Part shown: piece by piece, positions 33,262 to 42,318 of the stretch
How the letters are laid out: every line of letters starts with the position of its first letter
How positions within the stretch are numbered: position 1 is the stretch's first letter
Source: JBMNSK01 sp050945155
GTDB taxonomy: Bacteria; Actinomycetota; Coriobacteriia; Coriobacteriales; Eggerthellaceae
NCBI GenBank assembly: GCA_050945155.1
Contig: JBMNSK010000007.1
Location: 1-53,405 of the forward strand
Length of the DNA stretch: 53,405 nucleotides
Reading direction: 5' to 3'
Notes under the pieces: generated by a model
Told to the model about the DNA's origin: nothing
Seen by the model: only the letters and a program-made list of their open reading frames with translations
Database searches by the model: none
Program-made: the position numbers and the translations under genes

Positions 33262-35958
33262 GTGACGTTTTTGCGTCAGACCCAAAACTTAGATAATGCC
33301 CAGAAAGAGCAAGCTTCGACCAGCTCTCACCAGGAGCTTTCTTCTAGTGTTGTTAAAACGCCCTTGACGCTTGTACTTGCCTTTATCGTTGCTCTTGTTT
33401 GCAGCGCTTTTGCAGTACTTGCCATGCCTCAAACCGCTCAAGCAGCACCAGAAACCGTTACGGTTGTTGTGAACTATGTCGAAACGAATACGGGTCATGC
33501 CGTTGCTTCATCGTATAAGGCAGTGCTTGAACCTGGCGAAGCCTATTCTGTTGATTCTCCAACGGTGGACGGTTATACCCTCGAAGATAGTTCTCAAGCC
33601 ACCATATCTGGTACGGCAGATACAGATACGACCATTACGGTTCATTATGTATCTGACCAGGTCACGTATACCGTGAACCACTATTTCCAAACAGTTGATG
33701 GAATTTACGTTGTCAAGGAGACTCAGCAGTTCACAGGAAATCGTAATGACACGGTTCAAGTGACTCCTCTTGACCGCGAAAACTACGTATGCACCACAAC
33801 TGATTTGTCGGTTGAATTGCCGTCACAAGGAACGGTCACAAAAGACCTTTACTATGACATGGTTAATTCCCGACATGCGATTTACTTCCAGACTGATGGC
33901 GGCACCTATGTGCCCTATATTGTGGCGTCTACCGGTGAAGACATTAGCGCTAGCAAGGCCAATGTACTTAACAACCCACCAGAGCGGACGGGTTATACCT
34001 TCGTGCAGTGGTCTTCAGAAATTCCCGATGTGATGCCCGACCATAACGTCTACCTGCGTGCTTTGTGGGCTCCAGGTACTGCTTCTTACCGCGTGGTTTA
34101 CTGGGCTCAATCGGGTGACGAGTATGTCATGGTTGAAGAGCGGACTCTTTCGGGCACTGTTGGTTCTCAGGCTACCTATGAGGATTTAGACGGGCTTAAC
34201 GATGCGTGCTATGAGCTTGAAAGAGCTGATTCGGTAACTATTGCCGGGGACGGCAGTACGGTCTTGAACGTGTATTACCAGCACTACCTTGTTACCGTGA
34301 ATTTCTATCACGAAGACCCTTTCACAACTGGTCAAACACCAGCTAGCTCAATTACCGTGCGTGCTGGTGACCAGTTTTATTTCCCCGATAGGGAAGAAAC
34401 GCTCAAATGGTATGACGACAACGTCATCCACGGCGCTTGGGGAGACTATCATACCTGGTCATTGCGGTGGTGTTTCTATAACTATAACTACAATGGCTAT
34501 GTATATTATTCAGATGCGGATTATGGTACGGCCTATGCTCGTGCTGTAAACAAGACGACACATGTCGTGGATGTGTACCCATTCATTAGAGACACGAGGG
34601 ACTATACCTATTACGTTCTGTACTACGAATACAATCCAACTACGGGAAACTATGAGCTTTCTGTCACCCATGTACTTACCGATTCGCGTGACACGGGTCA
34701 TCCAACTATTCCAAATGGTGATTCTGGATATGCTCTGAAATATATAGCTTACAGTACAGAGGCTTACGACGGTACGGGTGATCCGGTTCTTGGAGCTATG
34801 GAGTCTGTTACGACAGATCCTCTAGGAGAACCGAATACGACGGTTGATGCGGACGGAAATATTCCTGAGAATAGGACCTACTACACCGATGCAGCAACAG
34901 CGAACGTTTTGGCTCTCTACTACTATCCGAACAACTACACACTTCGTTATTTCGACAGAGGAACTGAACTGAACAACGCCGAGTATCCTTATGGGACCTT
35001 GGTAAACCTAAATGACTATCAACCAGCGGTTCCTTCTGATTTGGCGGCTCTTGGTTATACGTTTGGCGGTTGGTACAAAGAAGGCGATACTGACCAAACA
35101 GTTATTAATCAAACCACCATTAGCGACGAGGGAAATAACTACTGGGCCAAATGGGTCGCTCCGGTATACACCGTTACCTTTGACAGCGATGGCGGTACTG
35201 AAGTTTTAGCGCAGCGGGTGACCAGGAACCAGAAGGCCACTAAGCCAGCAGACCCTGTTAAAGATGAGGCTGTCTTTGTTGGCTGGTTCAATAAAGCCGA
35301 CGGCGTGTACTACGAGTTCGACCGTGAAGTTACAAGCGACATTGACCTTATTGCTTATTGGTCGCCTCCGACTCCAATCGTTGACTACGATGTAATTCAT
35401 AAGATGGCAGACGGCACGATTATCAAAACCGAGCACTTCCAAAATGTCGCATCACGTCACTATGTGGTAGCTCAAGCACTCGACGTATCTGATCCGGATT
35501 ATCCTGCTAACTCTGTTCCTAATTACGTTGTACAAAGTAGGCTTTTGTCCCCAGAAGGCGAAAACAGCATCGTCTTTGTGTATACGCCGTTTCCACTTAC
35601 GCATTATGTGGTGAGATACGTCGATATGGATACAGGTGAAATTATCTCTCGAAACTGGAACATCACCGACTACGCTCAGATTATGACTGTCGTGTCAAAG
35701 GAGATTCCGGGCTATCTTGCCCAGGCTGTATATGGCAGAGGCACCGTTGACAATCCGGTAATTACGCTTCTGTACAAGAACATCTCACCTGAGCAGGCAC
35801 ATGCAGATACAAGCTCGGTGGATACCAGCAAGGCAAGTCACAAGATGCCCGCAACAGGCGATGGCGCAAAGCTTATTTCTTGCATCTCATTCCTTGTTGC
35901 GATTGGTTCGGCGCTTGTTGTGTTTGCTCTGCGCAAACGTGATTCTGATTCGAATTAG
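33262..35958 (+). CDS. Large InlB-repeat/MucBP-like surface protein with MPATG anchor
   Basis: 898-residue secreted wall protein. It begins with a long basic N-terminus and a signal helix (LTLVLAFIVALVCSAFAVLA, cleavage near AQA-A, residue 62). MucBP-like modules follow (VVVNYVETNTGHAVASSYK; VNHYFQTVDGIYVV), then several InlB B-repeats ending in signatures such as YTFVQWSSE, YTFGGWYKEGD and FVGWFNKADG, a tyrosine-rich middle (about 390-470) and two further MucBP-like units. The sorting signal is MPATG at 862-866, followed by a helix and a basic tail. The start is GTG with a G-rich leader. Mucus or glycan binding is inferred from MucBP likeness. Confidence 0.88.
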   Translation: MTFLRQTQNLDNAQKEQASTSSHQELSSSVVKTPLTLVLAFIVALVCSAFAVLAMPQTAQAAPETVTVVVNYVETNTGHAVASSYKAVLEPGEAYSVDSPTVDGYTLEDSSQATISGTADTDTTITVHYVSDQVTYTVNHYFQTVDGIYVVKETQQFTGNRNDTVQVTPLDRENYVCTTTDLSVELPSQGTVTKDLYYDMVNSRHAIYFQTDGGTYVPYIVASTGEDISASKANVLNNPPERTGYTFVQWSSEIPDVMPDHNVYLRALWAPGTASYRVVYWAQSGDEYVMVEERTLSGTVGSQATYEDLDGLNDACYELERADSVTIAGDGSTVLNVYYQHYLVTVNFYHEDPFTTGQTPASSITVRAGDQFYFPDREETLKWYDDNVIHGAWGDYHTWSLRWCFYNYNYNGYVYYSDADYGTAYARAVNKTTHVVDVYPFIRDTRDYTYYVLYYEYNPTTGNYELSVTHVLTDSRDTGHPTIPNGDSGYALKYIAYSTEAYDGTGDPVLGAMESVTTDPLGEPNTTVDADGNIPENRTYYTDAATANVLALYYYPNNYTLRYFDRGTELNNAEYPYGTLVNLNDYQPAVPSDLAALGYTFGGWYKEGDTDQTVINQTTISDEGNNYWAKWVAPVYTVTFDSDGGTEVLAQRVTRNQKATKPADPVKDEAVFVGWFNKADGVYYEFDREVTSDIDLIAYWSPPTPIVDYDVIHKMADGTIIKTEHFQNVASRHYVVAQALDVSDPDYPANSVPNYVVQSRLLSPEGENSIVFVYTPFPLTHYVVRYVDMDTGEIISRNWNITDYAQIMTVVSKEIPGYLAQAVYGRGTVDNPVITLLYKNISPEQAHADTSSVDTSKASHKMPATGDGAKLISCISFLVAIGSALVVFALRKRDSDSN

Positions 35959-35971
35959 GCTCTAGGGCTTT

Positions 35972-36529
35972 CTACTTACCCTTGCGCAGCTCAGCTACGA
36001 TTTTCTCGTAAACGCTGTCGACTGTTCTATGCGCTAAATCCGCTTCGAAGTTGCTTTGAATCTCTTCAAGCTGGTTATCCAGAGCGCGGTGAATATTTCT
36101 TCCAACCGGGCAATTTGGATTGGGATGCTCATGAAAGTGGAAAATTTGTTCTTCACCACCGGTTTCGACAGCGCGGTATACATCGAGAAACGTTATTTCT
36201 GAGAGAGGGCGCGTAAGTTCTAGGCCACCCGTGCCACGCTTCACCTCAATAAGACCTGCTTGTTGCAAATCAATCATGAGGTTTCGGACGGTTACCGGAT
36301 TGCTTCCAATACTGTCTGCAAGCATATTGCTCGTAACTGGTTTACGCATACGCACCTGCGACTGTGGTGGAAGCTGGAATTGTCCTCTTTCGTCACGCAC
36401 AAATCCTTGCGCTTCCATCATTTCCATGACTATTGCTTCGTTATCGTAGGTTTTCTGGTTGTCAGGGTTGGTACTTTGAAAAAGCCCATAGTCGCCTTGC
36501 GTATAAAAGAGGCGATTTTTGTCAAACAT
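35972..36529 (-). CDS. Rrf2-family transcriptional regulator with N-terminal extension
   Basis: 185-residue regulator. The HTH is Rrf2-type (SNMLADSIGSNPVTVRNLM, IDLQQAGLIEVKRGTGGLEL, then ITFLDVYRAVE), but it starts near residue 65 rather than at the N-terminus, so about 60 extra residues precede it. Only one cysteine (NPNCPVGRNI) remains where Fe-S Rrf2 proteins such as IscR have three, so cluster binding is unlikely. It lies 12 bases downstream of the ZIP gene in one operon and probably controls it; tandem repeats upstream of that operon are candidate sites. Confidence 0.85.
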   Translation of the reverse strand: MFDKNRLFYTQGDYGLFQSTNPDNQKTYDNEAIVMEMMEAQGFVRDERGQFQLPPQSQVRMRKPVTSNMLADSIGSNPVTVRNLMIDLQQAGLIEVKRGTGGLELTRPLSEITFLDVYRAVETGGEEQIFHFHEHPNPNCPVGRNIHRALDNQLEEIQSNFEADLAHRTVDSVYEKIVAELRKGK

Positions 36530-36541
36530 TTCGCAGAATCC

Positions 36542-37324
36542 CTAGCCTAATACCAGGTCGAGTACCATCATGAGCGAAAAACCTAAAGCGAAGGAAAGCA
36601 CTCCAAAATGGGAGTGCTGGCCGGAAGACATTTCGGGAATAAGCTCCTCTACCACGACATACAACATTGCTCCTGCGGCAAAACTGAGGAAGTAGGGCAT
36701 CATGCCAACTGCAGTCTGGGCCGTCATGAGGACAAGTACTGCCGCAATCGGCTCGACCGCTCCAGAGAAAACGCCTCCTGCAAAGGCTTTCGCTTTTGAT
36801 AGACCGCGACCGCAAAGGGGCATAGAAATAATGGCACCTTCAGGAAAATTCTGAATGGCTATTCCAAGAGACAAGGCGAGCGCGCTGCTGAGCGTAATGC
36901 CGTCGTTTCCAAATAAGGCGCCTGCAAAGACTACGCCAACGGCCATGCCCTCAGGAATGTTGTGAATGGTGACAGCCAGAAGAAGGAGGGTAGAACTCTT
37001 AAGGTGTGTCGCCGGACCTTCGGGCCTGGATGTGAAGCGGTGCAGGTGCGGTGTTGCCTTATCAATAACTAGTAAGGCTATAATGCCAAGCCAAAATCCG
37101 AGGAAGGCTGGACCCACCTTTATTAAACCTTCGCCCGTTGTTTCTTGAATAGCAGGAATAAGAAGGCTCCATATCGACGCTGCCGTCATAACGCCTGCAG
37201 CAAACCCGATAAGGCCTTTTTGCAAACTTAGTTTCAGTTCTCGTTTCAGCAGAAAGACGCAGGCGGCGCCAAGCGTCGTTCCCAAAAAGGGAATTGCAAT
37301 TCCGCTTGCGATATCGATCAACAT
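36542..37324 (-). CDS. ZIP-family divalent metal transporter
   Basis: 260-residue membrane protein, expected to import Zn, Fe or Mn. Eight helices with the metal-site motifs HNIPEGMAVG (helix IV), NFPEGAI (helix V) and the EEL of VVEELIPEM. A His-containing variable loop (TPHLHRF) lies between helices III and IV. AAAGGAG precedes the ATG. It is the first gene of an operon with an Rrf2 regulator. Confidence 0.93.
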   Translation of the reverse strand: MLIDIASGIAIPFLGTTLGAACVFLLKRELKLSLQKGLIGFAAGVMTAASIWSLLIPAIQETTGEGLIKVGPAFLGFWLGIIALLVIDKATPHLHRFTSRPEGPATHLKSSTLLLLAVTIHNIPEGMAVGVVFAGALFGNDGITLSSALALSLGIAIQNFPEGAIISMPLCGRGLSKAKAFAGGVFSGAVEPIAAVLVLMTAQTAVGMMPYFLSFAAGAMLYVVVEELIPEMSSGQHSHFGVLSFALGFSLMMVLDLVLG

Positions 37325-37340
37325 AAAAAGCTCCTTTATA

Positions 37341-37402
37341 TCTTAATAGCCGGTTTCGTCTTAATAACCGCTTCCGGCCAGTAGTTATCTAAAGTTAACT
37401 TT
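37341..37402 (-). repeat. Tandem 17-bp repeat and 12-bp palindrome upstream of the ZIP-rrf2 operon
   Basis: TCTTAATAGCCGGTTTC (37341-37357) and TCTTAATAACCGCTTCC (37359-37375) are direct repeats with an 18-base period. A perfect palindrome AAAGTTAACTTT follows at 37391-37402. They lie 17-78 bases from the ZIP start and are candidate operator sites. Confidence 0.5.
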
Positions 37403-37456
37403 CGGATATTACGCATAAGGCTTCCATGCGTCAAGGTTAAAAAAGGGAGCGGTTCA

Positions 37457-37475
37457 CTATGCATTCAGTGCATAG
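37457..37475 (+). promoter_or_regulatory. Inverted repeat in the AEC transporter promoter
   Basis: CTATGCA-TTCAG-TGCATAG lies between a weak -35 (TTCACT, 37453-37458) and a possible -10 (TATAGA, 37477-37482) that would serve the AEC gene at 37611. A repressor operator is inferred. Confidence 0.4.
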
Positions 37476-37610
37476 ATATAGAATCAAGCAGTATTGTACT
37501 TTGCCTGATAGGGTGCCGAAAATATCTATAGAAAACAATATGACTTCATGAATTGAAAATCATAGCAGGCCTTCATATGAGCGCTTTTGCAAGTAGAAAG
37601 GTTTTGGCAC

Positions 37611-38534
37611 ATGGCAGTACTCGAACAGATGATAATTTTCGGCATCCTTATTCTGGTGGGTTTGGTAGCACGTCGCTTGAAGATGATTAACGAGGCAAAC
37701 CAGCAGCAGCTATCGGCTCTTGTGGTAAATATTGCCTATCCCGCACTTATTCTTTCCAGCGCCTTATCTGCAACCGAGCGCATTGAAGGTAATGCGCTTC
37801 TTACCGCAGTCGGCGCAACAATCCTGCTTATTGCTCTTGCGATGGTTGCTGGGTGGCTTTTGCCCATCATCTTGCGTTATCCACGCGAGCGCCGCAGCAT
37901 TTTTACGCTCATGACGGTTTTTACCAACATTGGTTTTATGGGTGTTCCAATGATTCGCGGGCTGTACGGAAACGACGCTCTTATCTATATGACTGTCTTT
38001 CTTATTCCGTTTAACCTTATGTTTTATGCTTACGCAATTCCAAAGCTCCAAGGCAAGATTGGAAAGAAGGGGGCTTTCAAACCTCGCGACCTACTCAACT
38101 CTGGTATGGTCGCCTGTGTGCTCGCTATCGTAATTTATCTTGCGAACATTCCTGTTCCGAGTTTTCTTGCAACAGCCGTGGATATGGTTGGTAGCATGAC
38201 GGCACCACTTGGCATGATGTTGCTCGGGTCGTTTTTGACTGACGTGAATTGGAAGACACTTGCAAGCGATTTTCGCATCTGGCTTTTCACCGGAATCAAG
38301 ATGTTTATTGTTCCGGTCGGCATTGTTTGGATTCTTTCCCTCTTTATTCAAGATCGCATTTTGCTCGCTGTTTGTTTGGCAGCCATTGCGACACCTTCGG
38401 GAAATGTGCTTGCGCTTCTTGCGAACCTTTATAACCCAGCGCTTGCAGACGACGCCGTAAAAGGCATAGCGCTTACAACGGTGGTCTCTATCGTAAGCAT
38501 GACCCTTTGCTTCATGGTTCTGGGTCTTTCGTAA
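37611..38534 (+). CDS. AEC (auxin efflux carrier) family transporter
   Basis: Membrane carrier of 307 residues with ten predicted helices in two five-helix halves. In bacteria this family moves malate, malonate or other organic acids. Typical segments are LVVNIAYPALILSSAL, TNIGFMGVPMIRGLYG and ATPSGNVLALLANLY. ATG at 37611 follows GAAAGG; an upstream in-frame ATG (37587) has no ribosome site. It is monocistronic. The substrate is unknown. Confidence 0.88.
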   Translation: MAVLEQMIIFGILILVGLVARRLKMINEANQQQLSALVVNIAYPALILSSALSATERIEGNALLTAVGATILLIALAMVAGWLLPIILRYPRERRSIFTLMTVFTNIGFMGVPMIRGLYGNDALIYMTVFLIPFNLMFYAYAIPKLQGKIGKKGAFKPRDLLNSGMVACVLAIVIYLANIPVPSFLATAVDMVGSMTAPLGMMLLGSFLTDVNWKTLASDFRIWLFTGIKMFIVPVGIVWILSLFIQDRILLAVCLAAIATPSGNVLALLANLYNPALADDAVKGIALTTVVSIVSMTLCFMVLGLS

Positions 38535-38612
38535 GAGTTAAGATTCCAACGCTTACCTTGTTATAGCGGCTAAACTCAAGGGCTTATAGATTGATGCGAG
38601 GCCAATAATAAA

Positions 38613-38646
38613 TTGGAGGCCTTGACCAAGTGGGTCAGGGCCTCCA
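38613..38646 (-). terminator. Strong terminator after the hydroxyacyl-CoA dehydrogenase gene
   Basis: Stem TTGGAGGCCTTGACC / GGGTCAGGGCCTCCAA with an AAGT loop. On the minus strand it is followed by TTTATTATT. It lies between two convergent genes and may also slow transcripts of the AEC gene. Confidence 0.8.
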
Positions 38647-38671
38647 ACCGTTCATCTTCCTTTGGAAGGTT

Positions 38672-39637
38672 TTACTTGTCGTAGCTTTCGTACTTATAAA
38701 AGCCCTCGCCAGCATCAATACCAGTTTTGCCAGCATCAATATATTCCTTCAGCATGGCGCAAATTTTTGCGATATCTGAATTGGGGTCTTTAGATGCAGG
38801 ATTCGCATTAAAGATTGAATAGCCCAGCTTAAGGCCAATCTTGTCTACCTTATGGAAAGGCGTTTGTCCTATTTCGGCGCCGGTGTCTAGCTGCCAGGTC
38901 TTATCGATGGTTTCTGGATCGGCATATCCATTTGCTGCAAGTGAGAGTGCCGCAACAATCCACGGGATAAGCAGCGAGTTTACAATATATCCCGCCTTTT
39001 CTTTCTTGAGGCGCAGCGGAACCATGCCGATCGATTCTGAATACTGGCAAACCAAGTCGACGTTTTCTGGTTTTGTACCAGGATGAGGCATAACTTCTGC
39101 AAGGTTGTGAATCCAATACTGATTTGCAAAGTGCATGGCCAAGAAGTTTTCGGGGTTCTTAACATATTCCACGAGCTGGCTTGGCATAAGTGTTGAAGAG
39201 TTGCTGAGGATAAGCGAGTCCTCGGGAAGGTGCTCGCCAATCTTTGTATAGAGGTCTTGCTTCTGTGCAGGATCTTCAGCAATTGCCTCGTGAACGATGT
39301 CTGCATTTCCAAAGGCCTCTGCATAGTCGGTGGTAAGTTTGATGGAGCTTAAGCGCTCTTCAGTCTGCTTATAGAGTTCATCAATTTCAGAATCGCTCAG
39401 ATGGTCGGCATCAGTAAGACCGCCAAAATAATATTCTGGGCCCTTTTTCAGATCTTTGACCGCGCTGAGATACTGCTCCTTCATGGTCGCAAGGCGCTTT
39501 TTGCCACGCTCAATTGAACCTTCACTACGCAGCCAAATGGTAACCGGGTAACCCTTGTAGGCAACTTGGGTTGCAATTTGGCTTCCTTGCGTACCGCAGC
39601 CGCACACGCTTACGTTTTTGATGTCTGCTAGTTCCAT
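38672..39637 (-). CDS. 3-hydroxyacyl-CoA dehydrogenase family protein
   Basis: NAD-dependent dehydrogenase of about 321 residues, related to 3-hydroxybutyryl-CoA dehydrogenase. The N-terminal Rossmann motif is atypical: GCGTQGSQIA instead of GxGxxG. Also visible are SNSSTLMPSQL, the catalytic-His region AMHFANQYWIHNLAEVMPH (FNP is replaced by FAN), and a C-terminal helical domain. The second ATG (39637) is preferred because AAAGGAG abuts the first. It is divergent from a LysR gene that probably regulates it. The acyl-CoA or hydroxy-acid substrate is uncertain. Confidence 0.85.
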   Translation of the reverse strand: MELADIKNVSVCGCGTQGSQIATQVAYKGYPVTIWLRSEGSIERGKKRLATMKEQYLSAVKDLKKGPEYYFGGLTDADHLSDSEIDELYKQTEERLSSIKLTTDYAEAFGNADIVHEAIAEDPAQKQDLYTKIGEHLPEDSLILSNSSTLMPSQLVEYVKNPENFLAMHFANQYWIHNLAEVMPHPGTKPENVDLVCQYSESIGMVPLRLKKEKAGYIVNSLLIPWIVAALSLAANGYADPETIDKTWQLDTGAEIGQTPFHKVDKIGLKLGYSIFNANPASKDPNSDIAKICAMLKEYIDAGKTGIDAGEGFYKYESYDK

Positions 39638-39822
39638 AAGAATGACCATCTCCTTTTTGCGCGCATAGAGGTTTCTTTTCCCAATGTAACGCCAGAGCCG
39701 AATTTTTGTGTAAATATTTGCAAATCTTTGTTTGCGGTGGTTTTCTTGCTGTGGGAGGAAATAGATCTCTGGGTAAAATAGAGACAGTCTTATGTTTTCT
39801 GTGCATAGAGAGGGAGGCTTGC

Positions 39823-40671
39823 ATGGAATTAGAGCAGCTCCGCCAGCTGGTGGAAATCGAGCGTTCAGGAACTATTTCTGCAGCAGCGGAAAAACTGCAT
39901 ATAACCCAACCTGCCCTGTCTCGTTCAATACGCCGCTTAGAACAAGATCTTGGACATGACCTTTTTGATCGAGGGCATAATAGCGTAACCCTTAATGAAG
40001 CAGGTCGTCTTGCACTGCAGCATGCGAAACATATTTTGGCCGACGAACGCCTGATGAGAAACGATTTTGAAGAGCTGTCGCAGCGGATGCGCACCCTCAA
40101 TGTGGTTTCGGTAGCGCCTGCTCCTACCTGGCATTTATCGGCGCTTGTGGTAGAACGCTTTCCCGATACTATCTTGTCTTCGCATTTGATGGGTGAAAAA
40201 GAGGTCGATACGGCACTTCTGAACCGTGAGGCCGATTTGGCTATTTTGCGCCATCCTCTCGCACTGCCAACAGTGCGCTGCGCGCCCATTATGAGCGAAG
40301 ATTTATATGCGAGTATTCCTAAAGAACATCCTCTCGCCAAAAAGCGAAGTGTTTCCTTCGCCGATTTGGATGGCGAGCCATTTTTAGTTTTTGCGGGTAT
40401 TGGTTCATGGATGGATATAGTTGAAGAGTATTTGCCATCGTCGCAGATTGTGGTTCAAGAAGACCGAGAGGTATTCGTTCAGTTTCTTAGAACAAGCTCC
40501 CTGCTTGCTTTTTCTTCGGATGCTCCAGAGAATGCATCCTTATCGGATGAGCGCGTAAAGGTGCCCATAACTGATGCAGCCGCACACGCAACGTATTTCC
40601 TTGCATGTGCGGCCGATGCTCATGAGCACGTGCTCGATATTTTAAAGTGGGTAAGCGAACACCACGATTAG
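39823..40671 (+). CDS. LysR-family transcriptional regulator
   Basis: 282-residue regulator with an N-terminal winged helix (LVEIERSGTISAAAEKLHIT, QPALSRSIRRLEQDLGHDLF) and a C-terminal effector domain. The ATG at 39823 follows GGGAGG; further upstream in-frame codons are leader. The divergent spacer to the dehydrogenase contains ATTTG-CAAAT (39716-39725) in AT-rich sequence, a possible LysR site. Its TAG stop overlaps the stop of the convergent flavoprotein gene. Confidence 0.9.
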   Translation: MELEQLRQLVEIERSGTISAAAEKLHITQPALSRSIRRLEQDLGHDLFDRGHNSVTLNEAGRLALQHAKHILADERLMRNDFEELSQRMRTLNVVSVAPAPTWHLSALVVERFPDTILSSHLMGEKEVDTALLNREADLAILRHPLALPTVRCAPIMSEDLYASIPKEHPLAKKRSVSFADLDGEPFLVFAGIGSWMDIVEEYLPSSQIVVQEDREVFVQFLRTSSLLAFSSDAPENASLSDERVKVPITDAAAHATYFLACAADAHEHVLDILKWVSEHHD

Positions 40672-41126
40672 CGGTTCAGTTGCGCTCGTGCAGTGCGTGC
40701 CTCCCGTTCGTTGGTAATCATGCCTTGGTAGCGCATGCCGTAAAGTGAGGCATAGCGACCCATGGTGAAATCACCCGCCTCAAGCTGTGCTTGAGTTGGG
40801 GCAGCACCCTGGAAAATGAACCACAGGCGGCGGGGCGCAAGCTCCTGTTCCTGAAACGCTTCATAGCTTCTATCTAAGAGATTGCGCAGCATTCCACCCA
40901 TACTGTGCCAATACAGAGGCGAACCCATAACGATGTCATCCGCCTCGCGCATTGCGGCAACAACTTCGTCAAACTGGTCACCTTCAAACTGCGTTTGACC
41001 ATACGGGAAAATTTTCAAATCAACTAGATTAATAGTGCGAAAGTCTTTGTCTTCAAGAAAGCGGTGGGCAAGGCGTGCTGTTTCGCCTTCTCTATTAGGG
41101 CTTGCGTTAATAAATAGAATCGACAT
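40668..41126 (-). CDS. Flavodoxin-like NAD(P)H oxidoreductase
   Basis: 152-residue FMN protein of the flavodoxin-2/NADPH-dependent FMN reductase type. FMN-binding segments are FINASPNREGETARLA (phosphate loop) and MGSPLYWHSMGGMLRNLLDR. AAAGGAGGAAC precedes the ATG. It lies 39 bases downstream of the aldo/keto reductase gene on the same strand, so the two may form an oxidoreductase operon. The substrate (quinone, nitro compound or flavin) is unknown. Confidence 0.87.
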   Translation of the reverse strand: MSILFINASPNREGETARLAHRFLEDKDFRTINLVDLKIFPYGQTQFEGDQFDEVVAAMREADDIVMGSPLYWHSMGGMLRNLLDRSYEAFQEQELAPRRLWFIFQGAAPTQAQLEAGDFTMGRYASLYGMRYQGMITNEREARTARAQLNR

Positions 41127-41165
41127 CTAAGTTCCTCCTTTCAATGCGCTTTGATTCATCAAAGA

Positions 41166-42017
41166 TTAGATGCTTGCGCGTACCTGCTTGAGCCACGGCA
41201 TGATGAAGTCAGGATTGCTGTGATCCCAGATAATGGAGTGTCCGTCATCGAGCTCGGCGATACGCTTGCGCTCTTCATCAGTGAGTTTGAAGTCAAAGAC
41301 GTCGAAGTTTTCTTCCATACGTTCTTTGTGCGTTGACTTAGGAATAACAACTACACCAAGGTCCATGAGGTAGCGCAGCGCAACCTGGCCAACACCCTTG
41401 TTGTGTGCTTCGCCAATTTCTGCCAAGAGTGGGTTCTTAAAGAAATTGTTCGCACCTTCCGCGAAGGGACCCCAAGCCATGTGCTGTACATTAAGCTCGT
41501 TCATAATCTGATGCGCTTTGACCTGCTGCCAGAATACGTGTGTCTCTACCTGATTCAGAACCGGTGGTTCATCTGCATAGATGCAAAGATCAGATAGGCG
41601 GACCGGGTCGAAGTTTGAAACGCCAATTGACTTTACCAGGCCCTCTTTGTGCGCCCGCTCAAGTCCGCGCCATGCAGCATGGTAGTCATTGTAGGGCTGG
41701 TGCAAGAGCATCAAGTCGATGTAGTCAGTTCCCAACAGTTCAAGGGAGCGTTTTACCGATTCGTATGTTTCTTCTTCACCGTAGTTAGTAATCCAAACTT
41801 TATCAACGAGGAAGATTTCTTCGCGTGCGATTCCACTTGCTGCCATTGCGGCACCAACACCGCGCTCATTGCCATAGGCCTGTGCGGTATCGATGAGGCG
41901 GTATCCACTTGCAAGTGCGTCGGCGACGCAGCGCTCGGTGGTTTCATCGTCAATTTGAAAGACGCCATATCCAAGCATCGGCATCTTATTTCCATCACTC
42001 AAGTTTGTATACTCCAT
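41166..42017 (-). CDS. Aldo/keto reductase
   Basis: NADPH-dependent carbonyl reductase of 283 residues, (beta/alpha)8 barrel, in the 2,5-diketogluconate-reductase branch. The catalytic tetrad is D43, Y48, K73 and H106 (DTAQAYGNE, VDKVWI, LLHQP); IPKSTHKERMEEN is the cofactor-binding loop. ATG at 42017 is preferred to a TTG five codons earlier because GAAAGGGG lies between them. It is first in a likely operon with the flavoprotein gene. Confidence 0.92.
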   Translation of the reverse strand: MEYTNLSDGNKMPMLGYGVFQIDDETTERCVADALASGYRLIDTAQAYGNERGVGAAMAASGIAREEIFLVDKVWITNYGEEETYESVKRSLELLGTDYIDLMLLHQPYNDYHAAWRGLERAHKEGLVKSIGVSNFDPVRLSDLCIYADEPPVLNQVETHVFWQQVKAHQIMNELNVQHMAWGPFAEGANNFFKNPLLAEIGEAHNKGVGQVALRYLMDLGVVVIPKSTHKERMEENFDVFDFKLTDEERKRIAELDDGHSIIWDHSNPDFIMPWLKQVRASI

Positions 42018-42318
42018 GGTTTCCCCTTTCAAAAAGAGCTTCTCTTTGACTTATAGTTTGTGGGCTATAGCGCAATATGTACAATGCCGAAAGCTGTGTC
42101 CGGTATGCATGCAAGGCATACTAAAAAGCGGTAATTTGGCTGGTGCAATACACCTGCGTAATTGTTTCATCACTTCTTTATAAGGGGTGTCGTAGCGTCT
42201 TGCTTGCAATTGCCGGCGGGACAGTTCTATATATGTTTCTTGTACCGCGTATTTTTTGGGCTGATTCAACCTATTGTTTTGCAAACGTACCTGGACGAAA
42301 GGCGATGGGGGACAGAGC

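Noticed and set aside
39525..40340. 271-codon minus-strand ORF across the dehydrogenase/LysR region
   Set aside because: It lies antisense to the LysR gene and overlaps the dehydrogenase start; low-complexity Ser/Arg composition marks it as a shadow.
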